From Nostocoides_A vanveenii (GTDB lineage: Bacteria; Actinomycetota; Actinomycetes; Actinomycetales; Dermatophilaceae): DNA of 64,000 bases. Where the stretch lies: the NCBI RefSeq assembly GCF_039531165.1, contig NZ_BAAAPN010000034.1, positions 130,525-194,524 on the forward strand, given 5' to 3'. The notes beneath the pieces were generated by a model. It was not told where the DNA came from. It worked only from the letters and a program-made list of their open reading frames with translations, and did no database searches. A program made the position numbers and the translations under genes. Each line of letters begins with the position of its first letter. The stretch's first letter is position 1. Shown in pieces: positions 34,038 to 41,816 of the stretch.

Positions 34038-34619
34038 GTGGCCACCCGCACCAAGACACCGTCCGCGCAGGACTCATTTGCGCAGGCGCTCGAGTCCTTG
34101 CGCCGCGTCGCCACGCGCCCCGAGATCCGCCTGACCGAGGTCCCCGCGCCCGCGCGCATCGCCCCGTATGCCGTTGCCCTCACTGGCGAAGTCATCCCTG
34201 GCGGCGATGAGGACGACCTCGCGTCGGGCCGCTTCGTGCTGCTGCACGACCCGTCCTGTCCCGAGCCGTGGGGCGGCGCCTGGCGGGCGGTGACCTTCGC
34301 CCGTGCCGAGCTCGAGCCGGAGATGGGCGCGGACCCCTTGCTCGGCGAGGTCGGCTGGTCTTGGCTGACCGAACAACTGGCTGGCTACGGACTGCGATTC
34401 GTCGCCGAGGCCGGCACTGTGACCCGGGTGATTTCGGAGAGTTTCGGGGCGATGGGCGATCGCGATCCGAGTGTCGAGATCGAGATCCGGGCCTCGTGGA
34501 CGCCGCTGGGCGACGACCACGGCGACCACCTCCTCGCCTGGTGCGATGTGCTGTGCACCATCGCCGGACTGCCCCCGCTGCCCGAAGGCGTGGTGGCGCT
34601 CCCGGGTCGACGGCGGTAG
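34038..34619 (+). CDS. DUF3000 protein
   Basis: A 193-residue protein of the actinobacterial DUF3000 family: FAQALESLRRVATRPEIRL, ASGRFVLLHDPSCPEPWGGA, GEVGWSWLTEQLAGYG and EIRASWTPLGDDHGDHLLAW. The function is unknown. In actinobacteria it regularly precedes the RNase D-like gene, as here with seven bases between them, so the two are likely co-translated and may work together. GTG 34038 is chosen by the leaderless -10 box. Confidence 0.88.
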   Translation: MATRTKTPSAQDSFAQALESLRRVATRPEIRLTEVPAPARIAPYAVALTGEVIPGGDEDDLASGRFVLLHDPSCPEPWGGAWRAVTFARAELEPEMGADPLLGEVGWSWLTEQLAGYGLRFVAEAGTVTRVISESFGAMGDRDPSVEIEIRASWTPLGDDHGDHLLAWCDVLCTIAGLPPLPEGVVALPGRRR

Positions 34620-34626
34620 GCCGCCG

Positions 34627-35832
34627 ATGACCGACATCGTGCCTGCGGGCGTCCCGCTGGACACGCCCGCCGACGGGCTGCCCGATCTGATCGACTCCGA
34701 GCGCAGCCTCGCGGCCGCGGCCGCCGATCTCGCCGGCGGCGTCGGGCCGGTTGCCATGGACGCGGAGCGCGCGTCGGGCTACCGCTTTGGCCAGAAGGCC
34801 TACCTGGTCCAACTGCGCCGGGAGGGCGCCGGGACCCTGCTCGTCGATCCGGTCGCCGTGCCGGATCTGAGCCCGCTCGACGACGCGATCGGTGGGGCCG
34901 AGTGGATCCTGCACGCCGCCACCCAGGACCTCGCCTGCCTCGCCGAGGTCGGGCTGCGTCCGCGACAACTCTTCGACACCGAACTCGCGGCGCGGCTGCT
35001 GGGCCTGCCGCGCGTCGGCCTGGCTGCGGTGGTCGAGCACTACCTCGGCCTGGTCCTGGCCAAGGAACACTCGGCGGCGGACTGGTCACAACGTCCGTTG
35101 CCGACGGCCTGGCTGCGCTATGCCGCGCTGGATGTCGAGGTGCTTGGTGAGATCCGCAATCTGATGGGCGTCGACCTGGCCCGCAGCGGCAAGGCCGAGT
35201 GGGCCCGGCAGGAGTTCGCGGCTCTCCTGGACTGGACGCCGACGGTGCGCGTCGATCCCTGGCGGCGCACCTCCGGGCTGCACAAGGTGCGCGGCGGCCG
35301 GGGCGTGGCCTTTGTCCGCGAGCTCTGGTACGAACGTGAACGCCTCGCTTCGGCCCGCGACATCGCGCCCGGGCGGCTGATCCCCGACGCCGTCCTGGTG
35401 CTCATCGCCCAGCACGCCCTCACCAGCCCCGGCACGCTGCCCACCGGCAATCGGGGGATCGGGCGCTACCAGCGCGACTGGCTGGCCGCGATCGCCCGGG
35501 CCAAGGCCCTGCCCGACTCGCAGTTGCCGCCGACCAATCTGCCCCATGAGGGCCCGCCGCCGGCGCGCGCTTGGGCCGACAAGGATCCGCTCGCCGCGGC
35601 CCGCCTGGCTCGGACCCGCGACCTGCTCACAGCATTCGCCGAGGCGCGGACCATTCCCGTCGAGAACGTCTGCTCCCCCGAGCCCCTGCGGCGGGTGGTC
35701 TGGTCGCCTCCGGCGGACGCACCGGAGGTCGAGGCCTTCAGCGCGGCGCTCGCGGCGTATGGCGTGCGGCCCTGGCAGCGCGAGATCGTGGCGCCCATGC
35801 TGCATACGGCCTTCACCGCCGAGCAGGCGTGA
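34627..35832 (+). CDS. rnd: RNase D-like 3'-5' exonuclease with HRDC domain
   Basis: A 401-residue protein. The DEDDy exonuclease domain shows MDAERASGYRFGQKAYLVQ (D and E), LHAATQDLACLAEVG (D), and LRYAALDVEVLGEI (Y and D). An HRDC helical domain follows at about residues 205-285 (FVRELWYERERLASARDIA, GRLIPDAVLVLIAQ). The C-terminal 110 residues form the extra domain typical of actinobacterial homologues. It should trim 3' ends of stable RNAs. It follows DUF3000 within one transcript. Confidence 0.9.
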   Translation: MTDIVPAGVPLDTPADGLPDLIDSERSLAAAAADLAGGVGPVAMDAERASGYRFGQKAYLVQLRREGAGTLLVDPVAVPDLSPLDDAIGGAEWILHAATQDLACLAEVGLRPRQLFDTELAARLLGLPRVGLAAVVEHYLGLVLAKEHSAADWSQRPLPTAWLRYAALDVEVLGEIRNLMGVDLARSGKAEWARQEFAALLDWTPTVRVDPWRRTSGLHKVRGGRGVAFVRELWYERERLASARDIAPGRLIPDAVLVLIAQHALTSPGTLPTGNRGIGRYQRDWLAAIARAKALPDSQLPPTNLPHEGPPPARAWADKDPLAAARLARTRDLLTAFAEARTIPVENVCSPEPLRRVVWSPPADAPEVEAFSAALAAYGVRPWQREIVAPMLHTAFTAEQA

Positions 35833-35860
35833 GGCGACTCACCTCCTAGGTGACGAGGAG

Positions 35861-35876
35861 CTAAGCGACCGCTTAG
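35861..35876. promoter_or_regulatory. TetR-type palindromic operator before fadA-fadB
   Basis: CTAAGCGACCGCTTAG has 7-bp perfect arms around a two-base centre. TATGCT (35878-35883), a TANNNT -10 box, follows at once, so a bound repressor would block it. The form resembles TetR-family operators of lipid genes; the regulator is not in the window. Confidence 0.7.
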
Positions 35877-35945
35877 TTATGCTCGGACGCGATGGCGCCC
35901 CTGATCGGCGCCGCACTCACATTCACACCGTGCAAGGAGGCAGGT

Positions 35946-37157
35946 ATGCCGCGCAGTCTGCGTGAGGTCGTCTTCGTCGACGGCGTCCGGACGCCCTTCG
36001 GCAAATCCGGACCCAAGGGGATCTATGCCGAGACCCGGGCCGACGATCTGGTCATCAAGTGCATCCGCGAGTTGCTGCGGCGCCACCCCGAGCTGCCACC
36101 GGAGAAGGTCGAGGAGGTCGCGATCGCGGCCACCACACAGATCGGCGATCAGGGCCTGACGCTCGGCCGGACCGCGGCCCTGCTATCCGGCCTGCCGAAG
36201 ACGGTGCCGGGCTACAGCATCGACCGGATGTGCGCCGGCGCGATGACCGCGGTCGCGTCAACGGCCGGTCAGATCGCCTTCGGCGCCATCGACATCGCCA
36301 TCGCCGGTGGCGTGGAGCACATGGGCCGCCACCCCATGGGCGAGGGCGTCGACCCCAACCCGCGGATCGTCGCCGAGAAGCTCGTCGACCCGTCGGCGCT
36401 GGTGATGGGCAAGACCGCCGAGAACCTGCACGACCGCTACCCGCAGCTGACCAAGGAACGGTCGGACGCCTTCGCGGTCGCCTCGCAGGACAAGCTCGCC
36501 GCGGCCTACCAGGCCGGCAAGATCCAGCCGGACCTCGTGCCGGTCGCGACCCGCAGCGCCGAGAAGGGCTACGGCCTCGCCGTGACCGACGAGCCGCCGC
36601 GCCCCGGCACCACCGTGGAGGACCTTGGTGCGCTCAAGACGCCCTTCCGGGCGCACGGTCGGGTGACCGCCGGCAATGCGGCCGGCATCAACGACGGGGC
36701 GACCGCCTGCCTGCTCGCCGCGGAGGACACCGCCAAGGAGTTGGGGCTGCCCGTCCGGATGCGCCTGGTCGAGTTCGCCTTCGTCGGCGTCGAGCCTGAG
36801 GTCATGGGCATCGGCCCGGTCCCGGCGACCGAGAAGGCCCTCGCCAAGGCCGGCCTGACCATCGAGGACATCGGGCTCTTCGAGCTCAACGAGGCCTTCG
36901 CCGTGCAGGTCCTCGCCTTCCTCGACCACTTCGGCATCGCCGACGACGACCCGCGTGTCAACCCGTATGGCGGCGCGATCGCGACCGGACACCCTCTCGC
37001 CTCGAGCGGGGTGCGGCTGATGACGCAGCTCGCCCACCACTTCGAGGCCCACCCCGAGGTGCGCTACGGCCTGACCGCGATGTGCATCGGCCTCGGCATG
37101 GGCGGTGCCGTCATCTGGGAGAACCCCAACCACGCCGACTACGGGAAAGAGGCTTAA
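35946..37157 (+). CDS. fadA: Acetyl-CoA C-acyltransferase (thiolase)
   Basis: A 403-residue thiolase. The nucleophile Cys96 is in GYSIDRMCAGAMTAV, the second half has GNAAGINDGATACLLA, NEAFAVQVLAF, the His in GGAIATGHPLASSG and the second catalytic Cys in AMCIGLGMGGA. AAGGAGG at 35934-35940 with five-base spacing sets ATG 35946. Together with fadB three bases downstream it makes a two-gene beta-oxidation operon (thiolysis step). The upstream palindrome suggests control by an acyl-CoA-responsive TetR protein. Confidence 0.95.
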   Translation: MPRSLREVVFVDGVRTPFGKSGPKGIYAETRADDLVIKCIRELLRRHPELPPEKVEEVAIAATTQIGDQGLTLGRTAALLSGLPKTVPGYSIDRMCAGAMTAVASTAGQIAFGAIDIAIAGGVEHMGRHPMGEGVDPNPRIVAEKLVDPSALVMGKTAENLHDRYPQLTKERSDAFAVASQDKLAAAYQAGKIQPDLVPVATRSAEKGYGLAVTDEPPRPGTTVEDLGALKTPFRAHGRVTAGNAAGINDGATACLLAAEDTAKELGLPVRMRLVEFAFVGVEPEVMGIGPVPATEKALAKAGLTIEDIGLFELNEAFAVQVLAFLDHFGIADDDPRVNPYGGAIATGHPLASSGVRLMTQLAHHFEAHPEVRYGLTAMCIGLGMGGAVIWENPNHADYGKEA

Positions 37158-37160
37158 GCC

Positions 37161-39248
37161 ATGACCGAGACGCTTGCCGCCAAGGCAGCCACGCAGTTCC
37201 CCGACGAGGTCGTGACCAAGGCGCTGGTGCGGGATCTCACCTTGCCCGCACGCGCCGGCACGATGGCGCTGATTACCCTTGACAACGGCTTCGACCACAC
37301 CAAGCCCAACACCTTCGGCCCGGCGACGATCGCGGGGCTGACCGAGGTCGTCGCGGGCCTGCGGGCGCGGGCCGAGGCCGGCGAGATCCAGGCTGTCGGT
37401 ATCACTGGCAAGCCCTTCATCTTCGCCGTGGGCGCCGACCTGACCGCGGTTCCGGCCGCACGCGAACGTGAGCAGGCCGTGGAGATCGCCCGCGCCGGTC
37501 ATACGGTCTTCGCGGCGATCATGGACCTGCCGGTCCCGACCTTCGCCTTCGTCAACGGTGCCGCTATGGGCGGCGGCGTGGAGATCGCGCTGGCGTGCGA
37601 CTACCGGACCATCTCGGCCGGCGTACCGGCCGTCGCGCTGCCCGAGGCCTTCCTCGGGCTCGTGCCCGGCTGGGGCGGCTGCTATCTCCTGCCCAATCTC
37701 ATCGGCGTGCAGAAGGCCCTGACGGTGATCATCGAGAACCCGATGAACACCAACAAGATGCTCAGCGGGCCGGCGGCCTTCAAGCTCGGCATGGCCGATG
37801 CGATGTTCGCGCCCGCCGACTTCCTCGAGGAGTCCTTGACCTGGGCGGCCGGCGTGCTCTCGGGATCGGTTGAGGTGAACCGGCCCGAGGTCGACCGAGA
37901 CGAGACCACCTGGAACACCGCGGTGGACCTGGCCAAGGCGCTCGTCGACGTCAAGACCGGCGGCAAGTCGCCGGCGCCCTATCGCGCCTTGGACCTGGTC
38001 CGCGCCGCGCGCACCGCCGGGCGCGCCGACGCCTTCGCCGCCGAGGACGAGGCGCTCGGCGACCTGGTCATGGGCGATGAGTTGCGCGCCGGGCTCTACT
38101 CCTTCGACCTGGTCCAGCGCCGGGCCAAGCGGCCCGCGGGCGCTCCGGACCGGGCCCTGGCCCGCCCGGTGACCAAGGTCGGCATCGTCGGCGCCGGACT
38201 GATGGCCAGTCAACTGGCCCTGCTCTTCGCTCAGCGGCTGGAGGTCCCGGTCGTGATGACCGACCTCGACCAGGAGCGCGTGGACAAGGGCATCGCCTAT
38301 GTCCATGGACAGCTCGCCGACCGGCTGGCCAAGGGCCGCATGACCCAGGACGCCGTCAACAAGCTCACCGGCCTGATCACCGGGGCGACGAGCAAGGACG
38401 GCTTTGCCGACGCCGATTTCGTCATCGAGGCGGTCTTTGAGGAGATCTCGGTCAAGAAGCAGGTGTTCGCCGAAGTCGAGGCCGTGGTCTCGGCCGAGTG
38501 CATCCTGGCGACCAACACCTCCTCGCTCTCGATCACCGAGATGGCGGCCGACCTGGAGCACCCCGAGCGGGTTGTCGGCTTCCACTTCTTCAACCCCGTC
38601 GCGGTGATGCCGCTGCTGGAGATCATTCCGGGCGACAAGACCGACGATGCCGCTCTCGCAACGGCTTTCGCCGTCGGGAAGGCACTGAAGAAGACGACGA
38701 TCCGGGTCAAGGACTCGGCCAGCTTTATCGTCAACCGGCTGCTCGGCCGTTTCATGGGCGAATACTCAAAGATCGTCGACGAAGGCACGCCGGTGGCGAT
38801 CGCGGACCAGGCGGTCGCGGGGTTGGCACCCATGCCGCCATACGTGCTCTTGAGCCTGGTGGGTCCGGCGATCGCGCTGCACAACGTCGAGACCCTGCAC
38901 CGCGCCTTCGGCGACCGGTTCTATGTCTCGCCCTCGATGCAGGCGGTCGTCGCGGCCAAGAAGCCGGGCTTCGACCCGTCGCTGCAGGTCGTGGCGGAGC
39001 ACCCGGTCGAGTTGACCGTGCCGCAGGTGCGTGAGCGGGTGCTCTCGGCCATCGCCGAGGAAGTCGGGATGATGCTCGCCGACGGCGTCGCCCAGGCACC
39101 CATGGACATCGACCTGGCGATGATCACCGGCGCCGGATTCCAGTTCTGGAACGGCGGCATCTGCCCGCTCTTAGACCGCGAGGGCATCAGCGAGAAGGTG
39201 CTCGGCCGGCGGCTCCTGCCCCCGGGCGCGGCCTCCGTCCCGGCCTAG
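37161..39248 (+). CDS. fadB: Fatty acid oxidation multifunctional protein (enoyl-CoA hydratase / 3-hydroxyacyl-CoA dehydrogenase)
   Basis: A 695-residue fusion. The crotonase half (about 1-200) has FAVGADLTAVPA and NGAAMGGGVEIALACDYR for the oxyanion hole and ALPEAFLGLVPGWGGCYLLP. The dehydrogenase half starts with KVGIVGAGLMASQLALLF (NAD site), has CILATNTSSLSITEMAADLE, GFHFFNPVAVMPLLEII with the catalytic His, and FIVNRLLGRFMGEY, then the second C-terminal helical domain. It carries out hydration and oxidation of enoyl-CoA, handing ketoacyl-CoA to FadA. ATG lies three bases after the fadA stop. Confidence 0.95.
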   Translation: MTETLAAKAATQFPDEVVTKALVRDLTLPARAGTMALITLDNGFDHTKPNTFGPATIAGLTEVVAGLRARAEAGEIQAVGITGKPFIFAVGADLTAVPAAREREQAVEIARAGHTVFAAIMDLPVPTFAFVNGAAMGGGVEIALACDYRTISAGVPAVALPEAFLGLVPGWGGCYLLPNLIGVQKALTVIIENPMNTNKMLSGPAAFKLGMADAMFAPADFLEESLTWAAGVLSGSVEVNRPEVDRDETTWNTAVDLAKALVDVKTGGKSPAPYRALDLVRAARTAGRADAFAAEDEALGDLVMGDELRAGLYSFDLVQRRAKRPAGAPDRALARPVTKVGIVGAGLMASQLALLFAQRLEVPVVMTDLDQERVDKGIAYVHGQLADRLAKGRMTQDAVNKLTGLITGATSKDGFADADFVIEAVFEEISVKKQVFAEVEAVVSAECILATNTSSLSITEMAADLEHPERVVGFHFFNPVAVMPLLEIIPGDKTDDAALATAFAVGKALKKTTIRVKDSASFIVNRLLGRFMGEYSKIVDEGTPVAIADQAVAGLAPMPPYVLLSLVGPAIALHNVETLHRAFGDRFYVSPSMQAVVAAKKPGFDPSLQVVAEHPVELTVPQVRERVLSAIAEEVGMMLADGVAQAPMDIDLAMITGAGFQFWNGGICPLLDREGISEKVLGRRLLPPGAASVPA

Positions 39249-39266
39249 GCTTCTGCCCTATAACGG

Positions 39267-39297
39267 GGGCGCGTCGGCACGAGATGCCGACGCGCCC
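39267..39297 (+). terminator. Terminator of fadA-fadB
   Basis: GGGCGCGTCGGCA (39267-39279) and TGCCGACGCGCCC (39285-39297) form a perfect 13-bp stem with a five-base loop; no T run. Confidence 0.75.
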
Positions 39298-39326
39298 GTC
39301 GCGCCCAGCCTTCCGCGGTCCCCTCC

Positions 39327-39406
39327 CCGTCGAGAGGCCGGTTCAGCCCCGTCGAGAGGCCGGTTAAGCCCCGTCGAGAGGCCGGTTCAGCCCCGCCGAA
39401 GGCCGG
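39327..39406. repeat. 22-bp repeat family, copy D (three and a half units)
   Basis: Tandem GTCGAGAGGCCGGTTCAG units, the middle one with TTAAG for TTCAG, between the fadB terminator and the murA promoter. Confidence 0.9.
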
Positions 39407-39444
39407 CGCGACACGCCGGAGGGAGCCGGTCGATTCCCGCCTAT

Positions 39445-39463
39445 CTCATATGTGATTTATCAT
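39445..39463 (+). promoter_or_regulatory. Promoter with dyads before XRE-murA
   Basis: The most AT-rich intergenic spot seen. TATCAT (39458-39463) can be the -10 box eight bases before ATG 39472. TGATTTATCA (39453-39462) is a palindrome with TT centre and overlaps that box, and TCATATGTGA lies just upstream. A site for autoregulation by the protein's own XRE domain is plausible. Confidence 0.45.
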
Positions 39464-39471
39464 GGTGACTC

Positions 39472-41004
39472 ATGTCTGACGACTATTTGGCCCGCATCGG
39501 CAACCTCATCCGGGACGCTCGGCGTCACAAGGGCATGACCCAAACCGACCTCGCCGAGCTCCTCGGCACCAGCCAGAGCGCTGTCGCACGCATCGAACAG
39601 GGCGGCCAGAACCTCTCCCTGGAAATGCTCGCCCGGATCGGCGAGGCCCTCGACAGCGAGTTCGTCTCGCTCGGGCACAGCCAGCCTCAGCACCTGCGCG
39701 TCGTCGGCGGCGCGCAGCTCTCCGGCTCGATCGACGTCAAGACGTCGAAGAACGCGGCCGTCGCCCTGCTCTGCGCCGCGCTGCTCAACAAGGGGCGCAC
39801 GACCCTGCGGAGCCTGGCGCGCATCGAAGAGGTCAACCGGATCATCGAGGTCCTCAACTCCATCGGTGTCCGCACCCGCTGGTTGCCCGACTCCAGCGAC
39901 CTCGAGATCACGCCCCCGGCGCGCGTCGACCTCGACGCGATCGATATCGAGGCGGCGCGCCGCACGCGGACCGTCATCATGTTCCTCGGTCCGCTGCTGC
40001 ACGAGTTCGAGGGCTTCCAGTTGCCGTATGCCGGTGGCTGCGACCTCGGCACCCGCACCGTCGAGCCGCACCTGGTCGCGCTGCGCCACTTTGGGCTGAA
40101 TGTCGCTGCGACGCAAGGGTTCTACGACGCCGATGTCAGGATCGGCCAGGGGCCGCAGCGTCCGATCGTGCTCACCGAGCGCGGCGACACGGTCACCGAG
40201 AACGTCCTGATGGCCGCGGCCCGCCACCCGGGTGTGACGGTCGTCCGCAACGCCTCCTCCAACTACATGGTCCAGGATTTGTGCTTCTTCCTGCAGAGGC
40301 TCGGCGTGCAGATCGACGGCATCGGCACGACGACGCTGACGGTGCGTGGCGTCGCCGACATCGACGTCGATGTCGACTACCAGCCGAGCGAGGACCCGAT
40401 CGAGGCCATGAGCCTCCTGGCTGCTGCAGTCGTCACCGACTCCTCCATCACCATCCGCCGGGTGCCGATCGAGTTCCTCGAGATCGAGCTCGCGACGCTG
40501 GAAACGATGGGGATGAAGTACGACGTGACGCCGGAGTACGTCTCGGCGAACGGGCATACGCGCCTGGTCGACCTGACGACGATCCCGGGGCCGCTGAAGG
40601 CGGCCGCCGACAAGATCCACCCGCTGCCCTTCCCCGGTTTGAACATCGACAACCTGCCCTTCTTCGCGCTGATCGCCGCCAAGGCCGAGGGCACGACGAT
40701 GATCCACGACTGGGTCTATGAGAACCGCGCGATCTACCTGACCGAGCTGACCAAGGTCGGCGTCAACGTCCAGTTGCTCGACCCGCACCGCGTCATGGTC
40801 ACCGGGCCGACCGCGAAGTTCCGCGCGGCCGAGGTGGTCTGCCCGCCCGCGCTGCGCCCCGGCGTGGTGATCCTGCTGGCCATGCTGGCCGCTCCGGGGA
40901 CGTCCGTGCTGCGCAATGTCTATGTCATCAACCGCGGCTATGAGGACCTGGCCGAGCGCCTGACCGCCCTCGGCGCCAAGGTCGACACCTTCCGCGACAT
41001 CTGA
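39472..41004 (+). CDS. XRE-type DNA-binding domain fused to MurA-like UDP-GlcNAc enolpyruvyltransferase
   Basis: A 510-residue protein in two parts. Residues 1-65 are an XRE helix-turn-helix (GMTQTDLAELLGTSQSAVAR, IEQGGQNLSLEMLARIGEAL). Residues 75-510 are an EPSP-synthase-fold enzyme with SKNAA at 92-96 (K93/N94, substrate contacts), PYAGGCDLGTRTVEPH with the MurA loop Cys190, ADKIHPLPFPGLN and NVYVINRGYEDLAERL. MurA commits UDP-GlcNAc to peptidoglycan. The fusion is known as a type in actinobacteria but its purpose is not established: a trigger enzyme that reads wall-precursor state is one option. It may be the second MurA of the genome. Confidence 0.88.
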   Translation: MSDDYLARIGNLIRDARRHKGMTQTDLAELLGTSQSAVARIEQGGQNLSLEMLARIGEALDSEFVSLGHSQPQHLRVVGGAQLSGSIDVKTSKNAAVALLCAALLNKGRTTLRSLARIEEVNRIIEVLNSIGVRTRWLPDSSDLEITPPARVDLDAIDIEAARRTRTVIMFLGPLLHEFEGFQLPYAGGCDLGTRTVEPHLVALRHFGLNVAATQGFYDADVRIGQGPQRPIVLTERGDTVTENVLMAAARHPGVTVVRNASSNYMVQDLCFFLQRLGVQIDGIGTTTLTVRGVADIDVDVDYQPSEDPIEAMSLLAAAVVTDSSITIRRVPIEFLEIELATLETMGMKYDVTPEYVSANGHTRLVDLTTIPGPLKAAADKIHPLPFPGLNIDNLPFFALIAAKAEGTTMIHDWVYENRAIYLTELTKVGVNVQLLDPHRVMVTGPTAKFRAAEVVCPPALRPGVVILLAMLAAPGTSVLRNVYVINRGYEDLAERLTALGAKVDTFRDI

Positions 41005-41011
41005 GGCTCCC

Positions 41012-41095
41012 TAAACCCTGCTAACACACGTTAGGTGACGTCCAGCAGGGTAGACCTTGCTGGAGGTGCCCTAACCGCTGCTAGCAGAGGTTAGG
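41012..41095. terminator. Long palindrome between convergent genes, copy 2
   Basis: Shares TAAACCCTGCTAACACAC, TTAGGTG, GGTAGACC and TGCTGGAGG with the element at 16656-16737. The stem is less perfect here. It lies between XRE-murA and plsC, which converge. Confidence 0.82.
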
Positions 41096-41103
41096 GACGG
41101 GGG

Positions 41104-41787
41104 TCAGGCATCCCGGGAGTCGGTCTCGGCGCGGGTCGGGTAGCGGTCGACATACTCCTGGCCGGTGAGTTCCTGGATGCGGCGCATCAACTCGTCGGTG
41201 ACCTCACGCCAAGCCGCGGGGTCATCGGCCCGGCCGCGCCACGGGGTCAGGTCGAGCGGGGTGCCATAGGCGATCCGGATGTGCCCGCGGCGCGGCAGCA
41301 GCTTGCCCTTGACCGTCAGGCCGCGCGTGCCGAGCACACCGACAGGCACGATCGGGACCTCGCGCGGCAGCGCCACCCGCGCCACTCCCGTATGCCCGCG
41401 GTGCAGCCGCCCGTCCGGCGACCGCGTCCCCTCGGGGAAGATCGCGACGACTCCGCCCGCCTCGAGCAGGTCGCGGGCGGCTGCCAAGGCGGGGTCGGCC
41501 GTCTTGGCGCTCTCGGGGTCGATGGGCAGCTGACCGATCGCCCGCAGGAACCAGCCGAGCAGCCGGCCTCCGATGCCGCGCCCGGCGTAGTACTTGGACT
41601 TGGCGGCATAGACGACCTTGCGCGGGGCGCCCATGCTCACCCCGACCGGGTCGAGGAAGTTGACGTGGTTGGCGGCCAGGATCACCGGGCCGGTGCGCGG
41701 GATGTTCTCGCGCCCGGTCCACCGCATGCGGAAGTACCACCAGGCGATCGGCCCCACGCCGACGAATTTGAAGAACCAGTACCACAT
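41104..41787 (-). CDS. plsC: 1-acylglycerol-3-phosphate acyltransferase (PlsC type)
   Basis: A 227-residue acyltransferase. The N-terminus is hydrophobic (WYWFFKFVGVGPIAWWYF), then the four motifs: NHVNFLD (HX4D), GRLLGWFLRAIGQLPID, the FPEGTRSPDGRLHRGHTG phosphate-binding block, and VPIVPVGVLGTRG. It makes phosphatidic acid or a related lipid at the membrane. ATG 41787 is chosen because the residues before it do not look like the family; a GGGGAG stretch lies about ten bases upstream. The gene is 29 bp downstream of dxs on the same strand. Confidence 0.88.
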   Translation of the reverse strand: MWYWFFKFVGVGPIAWWYFRMRWTGRENIPRTGPVILAANHVNFLDPVGVSMGAPRKVVYAAKSKYYAGRGIGGRLLGWFLRAIGQLPIDPESAKTADPALAAARDLLEAGGVVAIFPEGTRSPDGRLHRGHTGVARVALPREVPIVPVGVLGTRGLTVKGKLLPRRGHIRIAYGTPLDLTPWRGRADDPAAWREVTDELMRRIQELTGQEYVDRYPTRAETDSRDA

Positions 41788-41816
41788 CGCTCGGTTGCTC
41801 CCCGCGTGCCGAATGA

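Noticed and set aside
36258..38585. 775-codon minus-strand open frame opposite fadA-fadB
   Set aside because: Antisense shadow: Asp/Gly/His/Arg-rich with no motifs, while the plus strand shows complete thiolase and FadB active sites.
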